From CAVXFS01 sp963761115 (GTDB lineage Bacteria; Pseudomonadota; Gammaproteobacteria; Burkholderiales; Gallionellaceae): a stretch of DNA of 64,000 nt. Positions 44,929 through 55,057 of the stretch are shown here, in pieces (within the stretch, counting starts at the first letter, position 1; each line of letters opens with the position of its first letter). Location of the stretch: the NCBI GenBank assembly GCA_963761115.1, contig CAVXFS010000004.1:558001-622000 (forward strand), written 5' to 3'. A program made the translations under genes and the position numbers. The notes below the pieces were generated by a model, which did not search any database, was not told the origin of the DNA, and saw only the letters and a list, made by a program, of their open reading frames with translations.

Positions 44929-47856
44929 ATGGAATTGTTCTTCAGGTCATTTGTACTTATAGCCTCGCTGATCTTATCCGCTTCTGCCTGCGCAGTAGGG
45001 ATGGGAGCTATCAACGTAACCTCGTCTCTGGGAGAGCCGCTGAACGCGGAGATCGACCTCGGGGGGATCGGCAATAAGGTTGGCAATAACGATGACCTGA
45101 CCGCGCGCATCGCCTCGCCCGAATTATTCAAAGGGGCGGATCTGGATTATCCCTATACCTTGCCCACCCTGACATTTGCAATCGAGTCGCGTGCCGACGG
45201 CAAGCCCTATCTCCTGATTACCTCGAGAGCGCCAGTAAATGATCCGTTTGTTACGCTGCTGGTTGAATTGAATTGGCCCACTGGCAGATTGTTGAGGGAG
45301 TACACATTCCTGCTGGATCCGCCGGGCTTCAGGCCGGAACAGCCAGCAACGGCCATGGTCAAGTCAACTGCGCCGATTGCGGCTGCAAGCACGCGCCGTC
45401 CAGCTGCCGAAGCAGCGAATGTCAGTTCTGCCCAAGCGATACCGGCCATGTCAACTGCAAGCATGCCGACTCCTGCTGGCCGGACATCGTCAGGCAAGAT
45501 CATCGTCAAGCGCGGCGACACCTTGCGCAGGATTGCTTTGCAGGAAAAATCGCCCGATGTCAGCCTGGAACGCATGCTGGTTGCCTTGTATCGCGCCAAT
45601 GCAGATGAATTCGACGGTAACAACATGAACCGTATCAGGGTCGGACAAATCCTGCGCGTGCCGAGCGATACCGCAATTGACAAGGTAACACAGGCTGATG
45701 CGATGAAGGAGATCCGTGTCCAGACCGCCGACTGGGATGTCTACCGTCATAAATTGGCCGCTGCCAGTGTAACCGCCAGGGAGCCGGCTGCCAGGCAGGA
45801 AGTATCCGGGAAAATCAGTGCCAAGGTGGCCGAGATTGCGCCTGCCTCCAAAAAACCTGCCCAGGAAGTGGTGAAACTTTCAAAGGGTGAGATGCCCGGG
45901 GACAAGTCAGTTTCCGCAAGCTCCACCAAAGCTGAATTGCAGGACAAACTGGCCGGGATGCAGGAAGAACTGACAGCCAAGGACATCCGGCTCAAGGACA
46001 ACAGCAGCCGCATCGCATTGCTGGAAAAGAATATCAAGGAGATGCAGCACCTGATCGAGTTGAAGGGCCAGACCGTGCCCCCCGCGAAGGTCCCCGAATC
46101 CAAACCGGAGGCGCCGGCAGTGGTTCCTCCAGCCACAGCTGCCGCACCAGCCAGCGACGCCAGCAAGCCTCAGCCGGCAATACCTGCGGCAAAGCCGGTT
46201 GCCAAGCCGCAACCGGTTGCGGCGCCAGCCGAAGTTCCTGAGCCATCGATGATGGACGAATTCCTCGGCAATCCGCTCTACGTGGGAGGTCTGGTAGTTG
46301 TCTTGCTGGCTTTGGGCGGCGGCTGGTTTGTTATGCACCGCAACAGGACGAGGAATCGGGGCTGGGGCAACCTGGAAAAAAGTATTGCAGAACCGGTCAC
46401 GCCTGCAGTGATAGTCGGCGAAACCACTCGGCCGAATCCGATATCAGGTGCGGCAGCCCGGGAAGAAGAAATAGACCCGATCAGCGAGGCCGACCTGTTC
46501 CTGAATTTTGGCCGGGACGCGCAGGCCGAAGAGATACTGAAGGACGCGCTGGAAAAGGACCCCAAAAATCGTCGCATTCTGCTCAAATTGCTGTCAATTT
46601 ATCTGGACCGCAAGGATGCCAAGACATTTTATGCCATTGCCCAGCAAGTTCGGGATCTTGGCGATAGCAGCGCGTGGGCACAAGTTGCGGCAATGGGTCG
46701 CAATCTGGAACCTGATAATCCGGTGTACGCGGCCGAGCCTGGCGCAGAGATCGTAGCTGAAATACCCAGCCAGGAACCGGCCAAGCCAGATCATGATGCC
46801 CAGGGACTGGATTTTGATCTTGACTTTGGAGGGGAAAAATCCTCCGCAGAGTTGAATGAAGTCATTGAGCTTGATAAACCTTCAGCTGCCGCTCCTCTGG
46901 ATTTTGATCTTGGGGATACCCCTGCAGTAACTGGCGACGCAGCCAAGGCCGACAAGCCTGAGGACAACATATCACAGCTATCCGGCGACGCAGTTGAAAC
47001 TGATCAGGGGACGCAATCCGGCTTTATCGACTTGACGTCGACTTCGATGTCCATGCCGGTTGCTGAAGTTGTCGCAGGACTGTCGGCCACTGGCACAGAT
47101 GCGGCGCCTGCTGCAGACGACGAATTCCTGGACGTCACCTCGCAATCGATGCCTTTCTCCAAGCCGGTGGGTGAAGCCAGGGCTACCCCTGCTGCAGATA
47201 GCCCGGCTGCGGTTGACGATGACGAATTCATCGACATTACGTCGCAATCGATGTCTTTCTCCATGCCGGTTGGCGAAGTCAATGCTGGCCAGTCAGCTGC
47301 AGAAAACCCGGCAGCGGTTGACGATGACGAGGTCATCGACATCACCTCAAAATCGATGTCACTTTCCTTGCCTATCGGGGAAGTTGAAGTAGCCAAGCCT
47401 GACGCGGGCGGAATCGCAGCATCTGCCGATGACGATTTCATCGATATCACGTCGCAATCAATGGCGTATTCCTTGCCTGTCGGGGAAGTTGAAGCAGCCA
47501 AGCCTGACGCGGGCGGAAACGAAGCGGCAGCTGATGACGAGATATTCGACATCACCTCTAAATCGATGTCCCTGCCGACTGGCGGTGGTGCTGGCGCGGT
47601 TGCTTCCGCGCAAGGCGACGATTCGCTTTTTCAAGGCGTTGATCTGGACTTGAATGAACCGGTAGACGGAGATGCGTCTGCAGGTGCCAACAGCGGGAAT
47701 TGGAGCGAAGTTGCAACCAAGATCGATCTGGCCAAGGCGTATCAGGAAATGGGCGACACAATGGGTGCCCAGGAGATATTGAAAGAAGTGATGGAAGAAG
47801 GAGATGCCCAACAGCGCGCCGCCGCAGAGTCGATGTTGGGTCAACTGGCATCCTGA
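44929..47856 (+). CDS. fimV: FimV/HubP-like polar peptidoglycan-binding protein
   Basis: 975 residues. A signal peptide (about 1-25) and the FimV N-terminal domain (SLGEPLNAEIDLGG) precede a LysM-type domain (GKIIVKRGDTLRRIA, about 185-245), a coiled coil (about 325-380), a Pro/Ala linker, one membrane helix (YVGGLVVVLLALGGGWFVM) and a TPR-like segment. Six degenerate repeats of about 33 residues around DITSQSM follow, then the conserved FimV C-terminal domain (KIDLAKAYQEMGD). FimV organises pole-localised type IV pili and related machinery. Confidence 0.93.
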   Translation: MELFFRSFVLIASLILSASACAVGMGAINVTSSLGEPLNAEIDLGGIGNKVGNNDDLTARIASPELFKGADLDYPYTLPTLTFAIESRADGKPYLLITSRAPVNDPFVTLLVELNWPTGRLLREYTFLLDPPGFRPEQPATAMVKSTAPIAAASTRRPAAEAANVSSAQAIPAMSTASMPTPAGRTSSGKIIVKRGDTLRRIALQEKSPDVSLERMLVALYRANADEFDGNNMNRIRVGQILRVPSDTAIDKVTQADAMKEIRVQTADWDVYRHKLAAASVTAREPAARQEVSGKISAKVAEIAPASKKPAQEVVKLSKGEMPGDKSVSASSTKAELQDKLAGMQEELTAKDIRLKDNSSRIALLEKNIKEMQHLIELKGQTVPPAKVPESKPEAPAVVPPATAAAPASDASKPQPAIPAAKPVAKPQPVAAPAEVPEPSMMDEFLGNPLYVGGLVVVLLALGGGWFVMHRNRTRNRGWGNLEKSIAEPVTPAVIVGETTRPNPISGAAAREEEIDPISEADLFLNFGRDAQAEEILKDALEKDPKNRRILLKLLSIYLDRKDAKTFYAIAQQVRDLGDSSAWAQVAAMGRNLEPDNPVYAAEPGAEIVAEIPSQEPAKPDHDAQGLDFDLDFGGEKSSAELNEVIELDKPSAAAPLDFDLGDTPAVTGDAAKADKPEDNISQLSGDAVETDQGTQSGFIDLTSTSMSMPVAEVVAGLSATGTDAAPAADDEFLDVTSQSMPFSKPVGEARATPAADSPAAVDDDEFIDITSQSMSFSMPVGEVNAGQSAAENPAAVDDDEVIDITSKSMSLSLPIGEVEVAKPDAGGIAASADDDFIDITSQSMAYSLPVGEVEAAKPDAGGNEAAADDEIFDITSKSMSLPTGGGAGAVASAQGDDSLFQGVDLDLNEPVDGDASAGANSGNWSEVATKIDLAKAYQEMGDTMGAQEILKEVMEEGDAQQRAAAESMLGQLAS
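47021..47590 (+). repeat. six in-frame acidic repeats within fimV
   Basis: The encoded motif (F/V)IDITS(Q/K)SM-x-(F/L/Y)S-x-P(V/I)GEV appears six times with a spacing of about 30-35 residues, joined by Ala/Asp-rich linkers. The DNA copies are similar but not identical, so the array is old or under protein-level selection. Confidence 0.85.
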
Positions 47857-47876
47857 TCCGGTTGGCAATCAAGAAT

Positions 47877-47913
47877 GCGGCAGCTCGACAATGTCTGGCT
47901 GCCGCTTTGTTTT
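47877..47913 (+). terminator. intrinsic terminator after fimV
   Basis: GCGGCAGC (47877-47884) pairs with GCTGCCGC (47898-47905) and is followed by TTTGTTTT, 20 bases after the fimV stop and just before the next gene. Readthrough would be needed for co-transcription with truA. Confidence 0.75.
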
Positions 47914-47928
47914 GGGGTTCAAGCAAAC

Positions 47929-48540
47929 ATGCCTAATCCGGCCATGCAGATAATCGTCTGGGTAATTCTGGTCATTGCACTGCAAATGGCTGGGCCAGTC
48001 ATGCTGATCGCAGCCCTGGTCTTGCTGCTGGTGACGGCTTCGGTATTTTCTTCTGCAAGGTTTCTGCTATTGCTCCGGCGTACACGATGGATCATGTTTT
48101 CGCTGCTGCTGATCTATGCCTTTACCATCCCGGGCGTGGCCGTGTTTGCGTTTCTGGGGGAGTACAGTCCGACCAGTGAAGGTCTGCAGCAAGGCCTGTT
48201 GCAACTCGGCAGGCTGGTGTCTGTATTGGCTTCGTTGTCAATACTGCTGTCCCGGGTCGATCAGCAGAAACTGGTTGGCGGGCTTTATGCGCTTGCCTAT
48301 CCCTTGAGCATGATTGGACTCGCGCGCGAGCGTATCGCAGTTCGTCTTGCGCTGACGCTGCTGTATGCTGAAACAGCGATGCTGGATACCGCAGCCGACT
48401 GGCGCGGCAGTATGGAAAATCTGCTCGCACCAGCTTCGGGTGGGCAGGCGGGCATCGAAATTCCTGTGGTTCGATTCACTCGTGCAGACGTTCTATTGCT
48501 GGTAGCCGGATGTGCAATGCTGGCCCTGGTGATGCTGTGA
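47929..48540 (+). CDS. integral membrane protein, possibly CbiQ/EcfT-like
   Basis: 203 residues with five or six hydrophobic helices. The topology and the central RRTRWIMFSLLLIYAF segment resemble T-components of energy-coupling-factor transporters (CbiQ family), but no A or S component gene is nearby, so the assignment is weak. The ATG at 47929 follows the fimV terminator. The stop overlaps the truA GTG (GTGA), indicating translational coupling. Confidence 0.65.
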   Translation: MPNPAMQIIVWVILVIALQMAGPVMLIAALVLLLVTASVFSSARFLLLLRRTRWIMFSLLLIYAFTIPGVAVFAFLGEYSPTSEGLQQGLLQLGRLVSVLASLSILLSRVDQQKLVGGLYALAYPLSMIGLARERIAVRLALTLLYAETAMLDTAADWRGSMENLLAPASGGQAGIEIPVVRFTRADVLLLVAGCAMLALVML

Positions 48541-49295
48541 GAATCGCGCTTGGCGTCGAATACGACGGCAGCAGCTTCAACGGTTGGCAAAGCCAGCCTG
48601 ATGTGCCGAATATCCAGGACACCCTGCAGGTGGCATTGAGCGGCATCGCCAGCGAAGCGATTGCCGTGGTTGCAGCCGGTCGTACCGATACCGGCGTTCA
48701 CGCGCTCGAACAGGTGGTGCATTTCGATACGGATATAGACAGACCCTTGACAGCCTGGGTGCGCGGTACCAATGCGCTGCTGCCGGAAAGTATTGCCGTG
48801 CTGTGGGCGCACCCGGTGCCGGATGAGTTCCATGCGCGCTTTTCAGCGCATGCCCGAAGTTACCGTTATGTACTGGTCAATCGTCCGGTGCGCAACGCAG
48901 TGCAGCATGGCAAGGCGGGCTGGTTCCATGCCCCGCTCGATGTCGAGAGCATGCGCGAGGCGGCGAGGTATCTGCAGGGCGAGCACGACTTCAGTGCATT
49001 TCGTTCGTCCCAATGCCAGGCAAAAAACCCGATCCGGGATCTTGCACGGCTTGAAATTGAAACACAGGGTGACACGATCATTTTCAACCTTACTGCCAAC
49101 GCGTTCCTGCATCACATGGTGCGGAATATCGTTGGTTGCCTGGTCTATGTCGGCAAGGGCAGCCATCCGCCGGGGTGGATCCTGGAAGTGCTGGAAAGCC
49201 GCAATCGCACGCTGGCTGCACCCACGTTTTCACCGTGCGGCTTGTATTTGCGTCGCATCGGCTACGAGACGAAATGGGGACTGCCGATCCCCTGA
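48537..49295 (+). CDS. truA: tRNA pseudouridine(38-40) synthase TruA (GTG start)
   Basis: 252 residues. It converts uridines 38-40 in tRNA anticodon arms. The catalytic Asp51 is in AAGRTDTGVHA, and FLHHMVRNIVG and LAAPTFSPCGLYL are family motifs. GTG at 48537 overlaps the upstream stop and gives MRIALGVEYDGSSF. It converges with comEC 4 bases apart. Confidence 0.94.
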   Translation: MRIALGVEYDGSSFNGWQSQPDVPNIQDTLQVALSGIASEAIAVVAAGRTDTGVHALEQVVHFDTDIDRPLTAWVRGTNALLPESIAVLWAHPVPDEFHARFSAHARSYRYVLVNRPVRNAVQHGKAGWFHAPLDVESMREAARYLQGEHDFSAFRSSQCQAKNPIRDLARLEIETQGDTIIFNLTANAFLHHMVRNIVGCLVYVGKGSHPPGWILEVLESRNRTLAAPTFSPCGLYLRRIGYETKWGLPIP

Positions 49296-49299
49296 TCTT

Positions 49300-51651
49300 T
49301 CATTGCGATTGCCAATAGCGGTGATGGGTTTTTCTGTACGCCTCGATCGAGATGTTATCCGCGCTGATGTCCGCCAGTACCGCGCCATCCTCGTCCGAGC
49401 GAAATAAACTGCTGCCGATCGCGCGATAACGTTGCGTGACTTCTGCTCGCGGATGTCCGAAGGAATTGCGGTAGCCGACCGTGAATATGGCGTATTGCGG
49501 CCGCACCGCACGAACGAATTCGGTTTGGGATGAGGTGCTGCTGCCGTGATGGGGGACCAGCAGCAGACTGGCTTGCAGTTTGTCCGCATGCAGTTGCAGC
49601 AAACGCAATTCTGATTTTTTCTCGATGTCGGCGGCAAGCAGGATGTGGGTGTTGCCGTTGCTGATGCGCAACACGCAGCCGCGATCATTGTCGCTGATGT
49701 TCGTTTGCCGATAACTTTGCGGCGATGGATGCAGCACCTCGAATTGCACATCGTCCCACGCCCATTGCTGTCCATCCATGCAGTGACGCAATTCGACCCT
49801 GCGCTGCATGGCAGCTGTGTCGATATGCAACATCTGCCGGTCGACCGTGAAAGAGGAAGCAAGCCAATCCACCGGTATGGCCTGTAATACCGAGCCGGCG
49901 CCACCGATATGATCCATGTCGTTGTGTGTCAATATCATGCCGTCGAGATGCATGATGCCTTGTGCGCGCAATGCGGGAATGATGATGCGATTGCCGCTGT
50001 CCGATGTGCCGGAAAAAGCCGGCCCGGCATCGTAAAGCAGCGCATGGCCGTGTGTCTGCACACAAACCGAAAGACCCTGGCCGACATCAAGGACCGTCAA
50101 GCGCAAATCGCCTGGCGGCGGCGCATCGGGCAGCACCAGAAACATCGGCAGCATCAGCAGCAAACCCAGCCAGCGCGACGGAAATCCGCGCGGCAACAAG
50201 CACCACAACACCCCGAACATGCCGATGACAATGCTCCATGCGGGCGGTGCATGCTGTTTCCACACGGCATCCGGCAATTGGTCAAGCCATTCCAGCGCAG
50301 TCATGCAGACGGCCAACGCCTGATGTGCCAGCAACAAGATGCCGTCGAGCGGGATCACCGCGCCCAGCAAGGCGAGTGGCACGACGACAAAGCTGACCAA
50401 CGGGATGGCGAAGGCATTGGCCAGCGGAGAAACCAGCGATACCTGCTGGAACATCGCCAGCAGCGGAGGGATCAGGCCTATCGTCATTGCCCACTGCACC
50501 CGTCCATATTCGACCAGCCAATGCGCATTCCCCACGCGGTTCGCCGTGATGTAAAGGATCAGTCCGACCGCGCCGAACGACAGCCAGAAACCCGGCGCCA
50601 TCACCGACCAGGGATCGGCCAGCAATACTATGGCCAGGGCGGCAGCCAGCAATTGCGATGGCGCGATGTTGCGCGACAACAGCAGTGCCGCTGCAACCGT
50701 CCCGAGCATGTACACGGTGCGTTGTGCCGGCACGGAAAAGCCGGATAACAGGGCATAGCCCAGGGCAACCAGCACGCCCGCGATAGCTGCTGCCTTGCGC
50801 GCGGGCAGCGCGAGGGCGAGGCGGGAACTGCGCTTCCATGAGGCATATACCAGCGCGAAAGCCAGTCCGGCAAGCATGGTGATATGCAGGCCGGAGATGC
50901 TCATCAGGTGATTGACGCCGGTACGCGTGAACACTTGCCATTGCGCGTACGGGATGCTGTTCTGGTCGCCGATGGCAAGCGCTGCGAGCACACCGGTGTA
51001 CGGCGCATCGCCGAGCGCCTGATGAAAGCGTTCGCGCACATCTTCGCGCAGCCGCTCGATCACATAGCCCGGCGACTTCACCATGGGCTCAAGCATTATG
51101 TTTGTTCCATTCGGCCACACATAGCCGCTGGCGCGCAGCCTGTATTCCAGCATCCAGGCCTCGAAATCGAAGCCGTTCGGATTGGCCGTGCCGTGAGGCT
51201 GCTTCAGGCGCACGCTGAATTGCCAGCGCGCACCGGCATGCAGTGGCAATGCATGTTTGTCGTCGTACGTGGATAGCAGGATATGCGCCGGAACGTGCGC
51301 ACCCGGAGTAAGCGTTTGTTCCACGTCGAATGCGAAGCCAAGTCCGTGTTCATGCTGGCGCGGCAATTCCGCGATCACGCCGACGACCTGGATGTTGCGG
51401 CCCTGCCAGTTATCCGGCAATGCGTCGGCCAGTCGCAAGTGCGCAATGAACGCGCCATAGAAATAACCGAACGCGCAGGCAAATGCCGCGAGCAAGACGA
51501 CCTGGGCGATGCGTTGCACGGTCGAACGAAGAGGGATAAGGGGAAGGAGTATTGCCGGCACGACCAGCCATGCCCACACAGGATCCGGCAAAGCCGCCTG
51601 TTGTTGCAAAATCCAGATGCCGAAGGCAAAAAACACGGATGCAAGAATCAT
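49300..51651 (-). CDS. comEC: DNA internalization protein ComEC/Rec2
   Basis: 783 residues from ATG 51651 (a TTG at 51684 adds eleven). An N-terminal DUF4131 region with membrane helices, the polytopic competence domain (GDQNSIPYAQWQVFTRTGVNHLMSISG region) and a C-terminal metallo-beta-lactamase domain with THNDMDHIGG are present. ComEC is the inner-membrane channel for single-stranded DNA in natural transformation. No other com gene is in the window, though fimV relates to the pilus. Confidence 0.93.
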   Translation of the reverse strand: MILASVFFAFGIWILQQQAALPDPVWAWLVVPAILLPLIPLRSTVQRIAQVVLLAAFACAFGYFYGAFIAHLRLADALPDNWQGRNIQVVGVIAELPRQHEHGLGFAFDVEQTLTPGAHVPAHILLSTYDDKHALPLHAGARWQFSVRLKQPHGTANPNGFDFEAWMLEYRLRASGYVWPNGTNIMLEPMVKSPGYVIERLREDVRERFHQALGDAPYTGVLAALAIGDQNSIPYAQWQVFTRTGVNHLMSISGLHITMLAGLAFALVYASWKRSSRLALALPARKAAAIAGVLVALGYALLSGFSVPAQRTVYMLGTVAAALLLSRNIAPSQLLAAALAIVLLADPWSVMAPGFWLSFGAVGLILYITANRVGNAHWLVEYGRVQWAMTIGLIPPLLAMFQQVSLVSPLANAFAIPLVSFVVVPLALLGAVIPLDGILLLAHQALAVCMTALEWLDQLPDAVWKQHAPPAWSIVIGMFGVLWCLLPRGFPSRWLGLLLMLPMFLVLPDAPPPGDLRLTVLDVGQGLSVCVQTHGHALLYDAGPAFSGTSDSGNRIIIPALRAQGIMHLDGMILTHNDMDHIGGAGSVLQAIPVDWLASSFTVDRQMLHIDTAAMQRRVELRHCMDGQQWAWDDVQFEVLHPSPQSYRQTNISDNDRGCVLRISNGNTHILLAADIEKKSELRLLQLHADKLQASLLLVPHHGSSTSSQTEFVRAVRPQYAIFTVGYRNSFGHPRAEVTQRYRAIGSSLFRSDEDGAVLADISADNISIEAYRKTHHRYWQSQ

Positions 51652-51792
51652 GTCGAACAGGGTAGTGTTGCAGGCAACAGGCAATAACTATCTGGTTGAG
51701 GTCACCATCGATGAAATTTATCGGTTAGACTCGCCGGATATCCAGCGGCAGCATATCGTCTGCCGATAGCACACGGAGTACGGCCGCAAGTC

Positions 51793-52347
51793 ATGCGAAA
51801 ACTGTTACGCAAACATCTTCCCAGTCACGACTCCATCCGGCAGAACCGGTGGGCGCGACCGTTCGGCGCCTGGCTGCAGCATCCGAACCTGTGGCACATG
51901 CATCGCCGTTCCGTGGCGGGCGGTGTTGCGGCAGGCATGTTTGCCGGATTGATTCCCGGTCCGCTGCAGATGATAGGCGCGGCGCTGCTGGCGGTGTTGT
52001 TTCGGGTCAACCTGCCGGTGGCGTTATTTACCACGCTGTATACCAATCCGTTCACCATACTGCCGCTGTATTTTGTTGCTTACGAATATGGCGCGATCGT
52101 CATCGGCCAGCGCAACGGGATCACGATGGAACGCCTGGCGGTTCCGGATATGTCCTGGGGCAACTGGATCGCTGTACTGTCCGACTGGTTTGTGGCGCTG
52201 GGGAAACCGTTCGCGATCGGGCTGCCGTTGCTGGCGATCACCCTGGCTATCGGCAGTTACTTCGCAGTACGCCTGCTGTGGCGCTGTATGGTAGTGTGGG
52301 AATGGAGCAGGCGTTCGGCAAGGCGCGCCGCATCGAAAGGAAAATGA
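51793..52347 (+). CDS. DUF2062 membrane protein
   Basis: 184 residues. The stretch SVAGGVAAGMFAGLIPGPLQMIGAA and LYTNPFTILPLYFVAYEYG identify DUF2062; there are three hydrophobic helices and a basic C-terminus. The function is unknown. The gene diverges from comEC, and msrA follows at once (1 base gap), so the two are probably co-transcribed. Confidence 0.88.
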   Translation: MRKLLRKHLPSHDSIRQNRWARPFGAWLQHPNLWHMHRRSVAGGVAAGMFAGLIPGPLQMIGAALLAVLFRVNLPVALFTTLYTNPFTILPLYFVAYEYGAIVIGQRNGITMERLAVPDMSWGNWIAVLSDWFVALGKPFAIGLPLLAITLAIGSYFAVRLLWRCMVVWEWSRRSARRAASKGK

Positions 52348-52348
52348 A

Positions 52349-52906
52349 ATGACGGAAAAAGGTGCATTGCATATGGCCACGCTGGCGGGCGGCTGCTTCT
52401 GGTGCCTGGAAGCGGCATACGAAAAGATGCGTGGTGTCGAGCGTGTGGTATCCGGCTATATCGGGGGCGCCTTGCCGGATCCCGATTATGAGGCAGTGTG
52501 CAGCGGCATGACCGGGCATGCCGAGGCGGTGCAGGTCACCTTTGATCCCGCGCAGGTAACCTATGGTGATCTGCTGACGGTGTTTTTCAGCATCCACGAT
52601 CCCACCACGCTCAACCGCCAGGGCAATGATATCGGCACGCAATATCGCTCGGCAATTTTTTACCATTCCGAAGGCCAGCGCGGGGAAGCGCAGGAAATGA
52701 TCGCGGCCTTGAATGGCGAGGGGGAGTCAGTCGTGACCGAGGTGGTTCCCGCATCGACCTTCTATCCGGCAGAAAATCATCATCAGCACTATTATGCCAA
52801 TCACCCGAATCAGGGATATTGCCAGGTCATCATCCGGCCGAAGATGATGAAGTTGCAAGAGCATTTCCCGGATAAATTGAAGCTGCAGAATCGAACGGAA
52901 GATTGA
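52349..52906 (+). CDS. msrA: peptide-methionine (S)-S-oxide reductase MsrA
   Basis: 185 residues. It repairs oxidised methionine. The catalytic motif GGCFWCLE (Cys16) and the segments SGYIGG, GHAEAVQVTFDP and GTQYRSAIFYH are all present. A C-terminal resolving cysteine may be in NQGYCQVII. The start is ATG at 52349, directly after the DUF2062 stop. Confidence 0.95.
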   Translation: MTEKGALHMATLAGGCFWCLEAAYEKMRGVERVVSGYIGGALPDPDYEAVCSGMTGHAEAVQVTFDPAQVTYGDLLTVFFSIHDPTTLNRQGNDIGTQYRSAIFYHSEGQRGEAQEMIAALNGEGESVVTEVVPASTFYPAENHHQHYYANHPNQGYCQVIIRPKMMKLQEHFPDKLKLQNRTED

Positions 52907-52935
52907 TCTTCCGGGGCTGAATCGGGCCGGGATCC

Positions 52936-54537
52936 ATGATGACTGCAATAAGTAATCTGGCTGAATATGAAAAGCAGCAGGCGCTGGTAGCCGCGCTGGT
53001 CAAGAGCCGGTCTTTTCCCCATGCAGTGAAAACAGTGCGTGTGGTGGAAACGCATGTCTCCTGGGTGCTGCTGGCCGGCCGTTATGCATACAAGATCAAA
53101 AAAGCGGTGAACCTCGGTTTTCTGGATTTTACCGGCCTGGACGCGCGCCGCAGGTATTGCGAGGAAGAGATCAGGCTCAATCGTCGCCTTGCGCCAAAGG
53201 TCTATCTGGATGTCATTGCCATCGGCGGCGTACCAGGGCGGCCCGGGATCGGCGTTCAGCCGGCTATCGAATATGCGGTGAAAATGCGGCGCTTTGCCGG
53301 GACCAGGGAACTGCACCGGCTGCTGGCGCGCGGCAAACTGGAGCCCTCAGTCATCGACAGGCTTGCCACCACCCTGGCGGCGTTCCATTCCCGCATTCCG
53401 CATGCAGGGCCGGATACCGAACTGGGCACGCCGGCCGCCATAATCGCTGCTGCGATGCAGAACTTTGATCAGCTCCAGTCGCTGCTGGCCGCACAGGCCG
53501 ACGGTGAAACGCTGGCAGCGTTAAGAACCACCACCCGAATCGAAGCTGCCGCATGCAGGCGCATTTTCGAGCAACGCCGAAACCGGGGATTTGTGCGGGA
53601 ATGTCATGGCGATCTGCATCTCGGCAATATCGTGCTTCTCGGCGATCAACCGGTTCCCTTCGATGGCATCGAGTTCGATCCGGCATTGCGCTGGATCGAT
53701 GTGATGAGCGAGGTGGCATTCCTGGTGATGGATCTGCTGTACCACCGCCGCCCCGATCTGGCGTATCGCTTCTTGAACGGGTGGCTGGATGCGACAGGGG
53801 ATCATGCGGGATCAGCCGTGCTGCGTTTCTATCTGGCCTATCGTGCTGTGGTGCGAGCCAAGGTCAAGGCCATCCGCGCGGTTCAATCCGATCATGAAGA
53901 CCGGCGTGCGCTTGCCGCTTGCCGCGGCTATCTTGCGCAGGCACAAGAATGTTTTGTCCAGCGGCGGGCGTTGATCATCACCCATGGCCTGCCAGGATCG
54001 GGCAAGAGCACCTTTGCGCTGGCTGCGGCAGGGCGTCTGCAGGCGATACGCATCCGCTCCGATGTCGAGCGCAAGCGCATGTTCGGGATGCGGCCTCTGG
54101 AGCAAAGCCGGCCCGGTGAGGTTGCAGCTATCTATGGTGCCGACACAACGCGCCGGACCTACGATCGCCTGCTTGAACTGGCACGCGACATACTTGATGC
54201 GGGTTTCCCGGTGATCGTGGATGCCGCGTTCATGATGCGGGAAGAACGCGAGAAATTCCGCCTGCTGGCGATGGAAATGCAAGTGCCGTTTGCCATCGTG
54301 GCGATGCAGGCGAGCGATGCCGTGCTGCATGCGCGTATCAGGCAACGACAGGCGTCGGCTGACGATCCTTCGGAAGCCGGTATCGAAGTTCTGGAAAAAC
54401 TGCAGACCTCCCGGCAACCGTTGACCCGGCAGGAGCTTGCCTGCAGCGTGAACATGCTGAACGACAGCGATGGCATCATTGCCGATGAGCAGAAGTGGCG
54501 TGATCTGGATCTGTTACTGGGCGGGTCAACTGACTGA
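52936..54537 (+). CDS. aminoglycoside phosphotransferase-like/P-loop kinase fusion protein
   Basis: 533 residues in two halves. The first (about 35-330) is an APH-type kinase fold with HGDLHLGN (224-231) and the metal-binding FDGIEFDP (242-249). The second (about 345-520) is an AAA/zeta-toxin-like P-loop kinase with Walker A GLPGSGKST (351-359). Proteins of this build are common and uncharacterised; the name does not imply drug resistance. It follows msrA by 29 bases. Confidence 0.85.
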   Translation: MMTAISNLAEYEKQQALVAALVKSRSFPHAVKTVRVVETHVSWVLLAGRYAYKIKKAVNLGFLDFTGLDARRRYCEEEIRLNRRLAPKVYLDVIAIGGVPGRPGIGVQPAIEYAVKMRRFAGTRELHRLLARGKLEPSVIDRLATTLAAFHSRIPHAGPDTELGTPAAIIAAAMQNFDQLQSLLAAQADGETLAALRTTTRIEAAACRRIFEQRRNRGFVRECHGDLHLGNIVLLGDQPVPFDGIEFDPALRWIDVMSEVAFLVMDLLYHRRPDLAYRFLNGWLDATGDHAGSAVLRFYLAYRAVVRAKVKAIRAVQSDHEDRRALAACRGYLAQAQECFVQRRALIITHGLPGSGKSTFALAAAGRLQAIRIRSDVERKRMFGMRPLEQSRPGEVAAIYGADTTRRTYDRLLELARDILDAGFPVIVDAAFMMREEREKFRLLAMEMQVPFAIVAMQASDAVLHARIRQRQASADDPSEAGIEVLEKLQTSRQPLTRQELACSVNMLNDSDGIIADEQKWRDLDLLLGGSTD

Positions 54538-54713
54538 ACAGCCAAACAGCATCATGTCGGAGGCGGAGTGGCAGGTTTGTCATCATGTCGTAGAGCCGCC
54601 TTGATTCCCTGAACCCATAACGTACCTATACGCTGTGGATGGCGGGTGGGTTGGCCGGTTCATTTTCAACCCGTCTTCGGCTATACTCGATTTACATTAT
54701 CCGGGGAACTGCC

Positions 54714-55052
54714 ATGAAAAAAATCGAAGCCATCATCAAACCGTTCAAGCTCGATGAAGTCCGCGAAGCGCTGTCTGCATTGGGCGTCAGCGGCCTGACC
54801 GTAACCGAAGTCAAGGGCTTCGGGCGGCAGAAGGGACATACCGAGCTGTATCGCGGCGCCGAATACGTGGTGGATTTCCTGCCCAAGATCAAGGTCGAGA
54901 TCGTGGTGGCCTCGTCCCTGCTGGAAATGGCTGTGGAGGCCATCGTCAAGGCGGCGAATACCGGCAAGATAGGCGACGGCAAGATTTTCATTACTTCCGT
55001 GGAACAGGTGATCCGCATCCGCACCGGGGAGACCGGCGAAGCAGCCATCTAG
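54714..55052 (+). CDS. glnB: nitrogen regulatory protein P-II
   Basis: 112 residues. It is a trimeric sensor of 2-oxoglutarate, ATP and nitrogen status. The T-loop contains Tyr51 (HTELYRGAEYVVDF), the uridylylation site; KIGDGKIFI and VIRIRTGETGEAAI complete the signature. The ATG at 54714 gives MKKIEAIIKPFKL. No amtB follows, so glnB is favoured over glnK, though sequence alone cannot decide. Confidence 0.93.
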   Translation: MKKIEAIIKPFKLDEVREALSALGVSGLTVTEVKGFGRQKGHTELYRGAEYVVDFLPKIKVEIVVASSLLEMAVEAIVKAANTGKIGDGKIFITSVEQVIRIRTGETGEAAI

Positions 55053-55057
55053 TGCAC

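Noticed and set aside
52936..54537. Aminoglycoside resistance gene
   Set aside because: The kinase fold is fused to a P-loop domain in a widespread uncharacterised family and lies among housekeeping genes.
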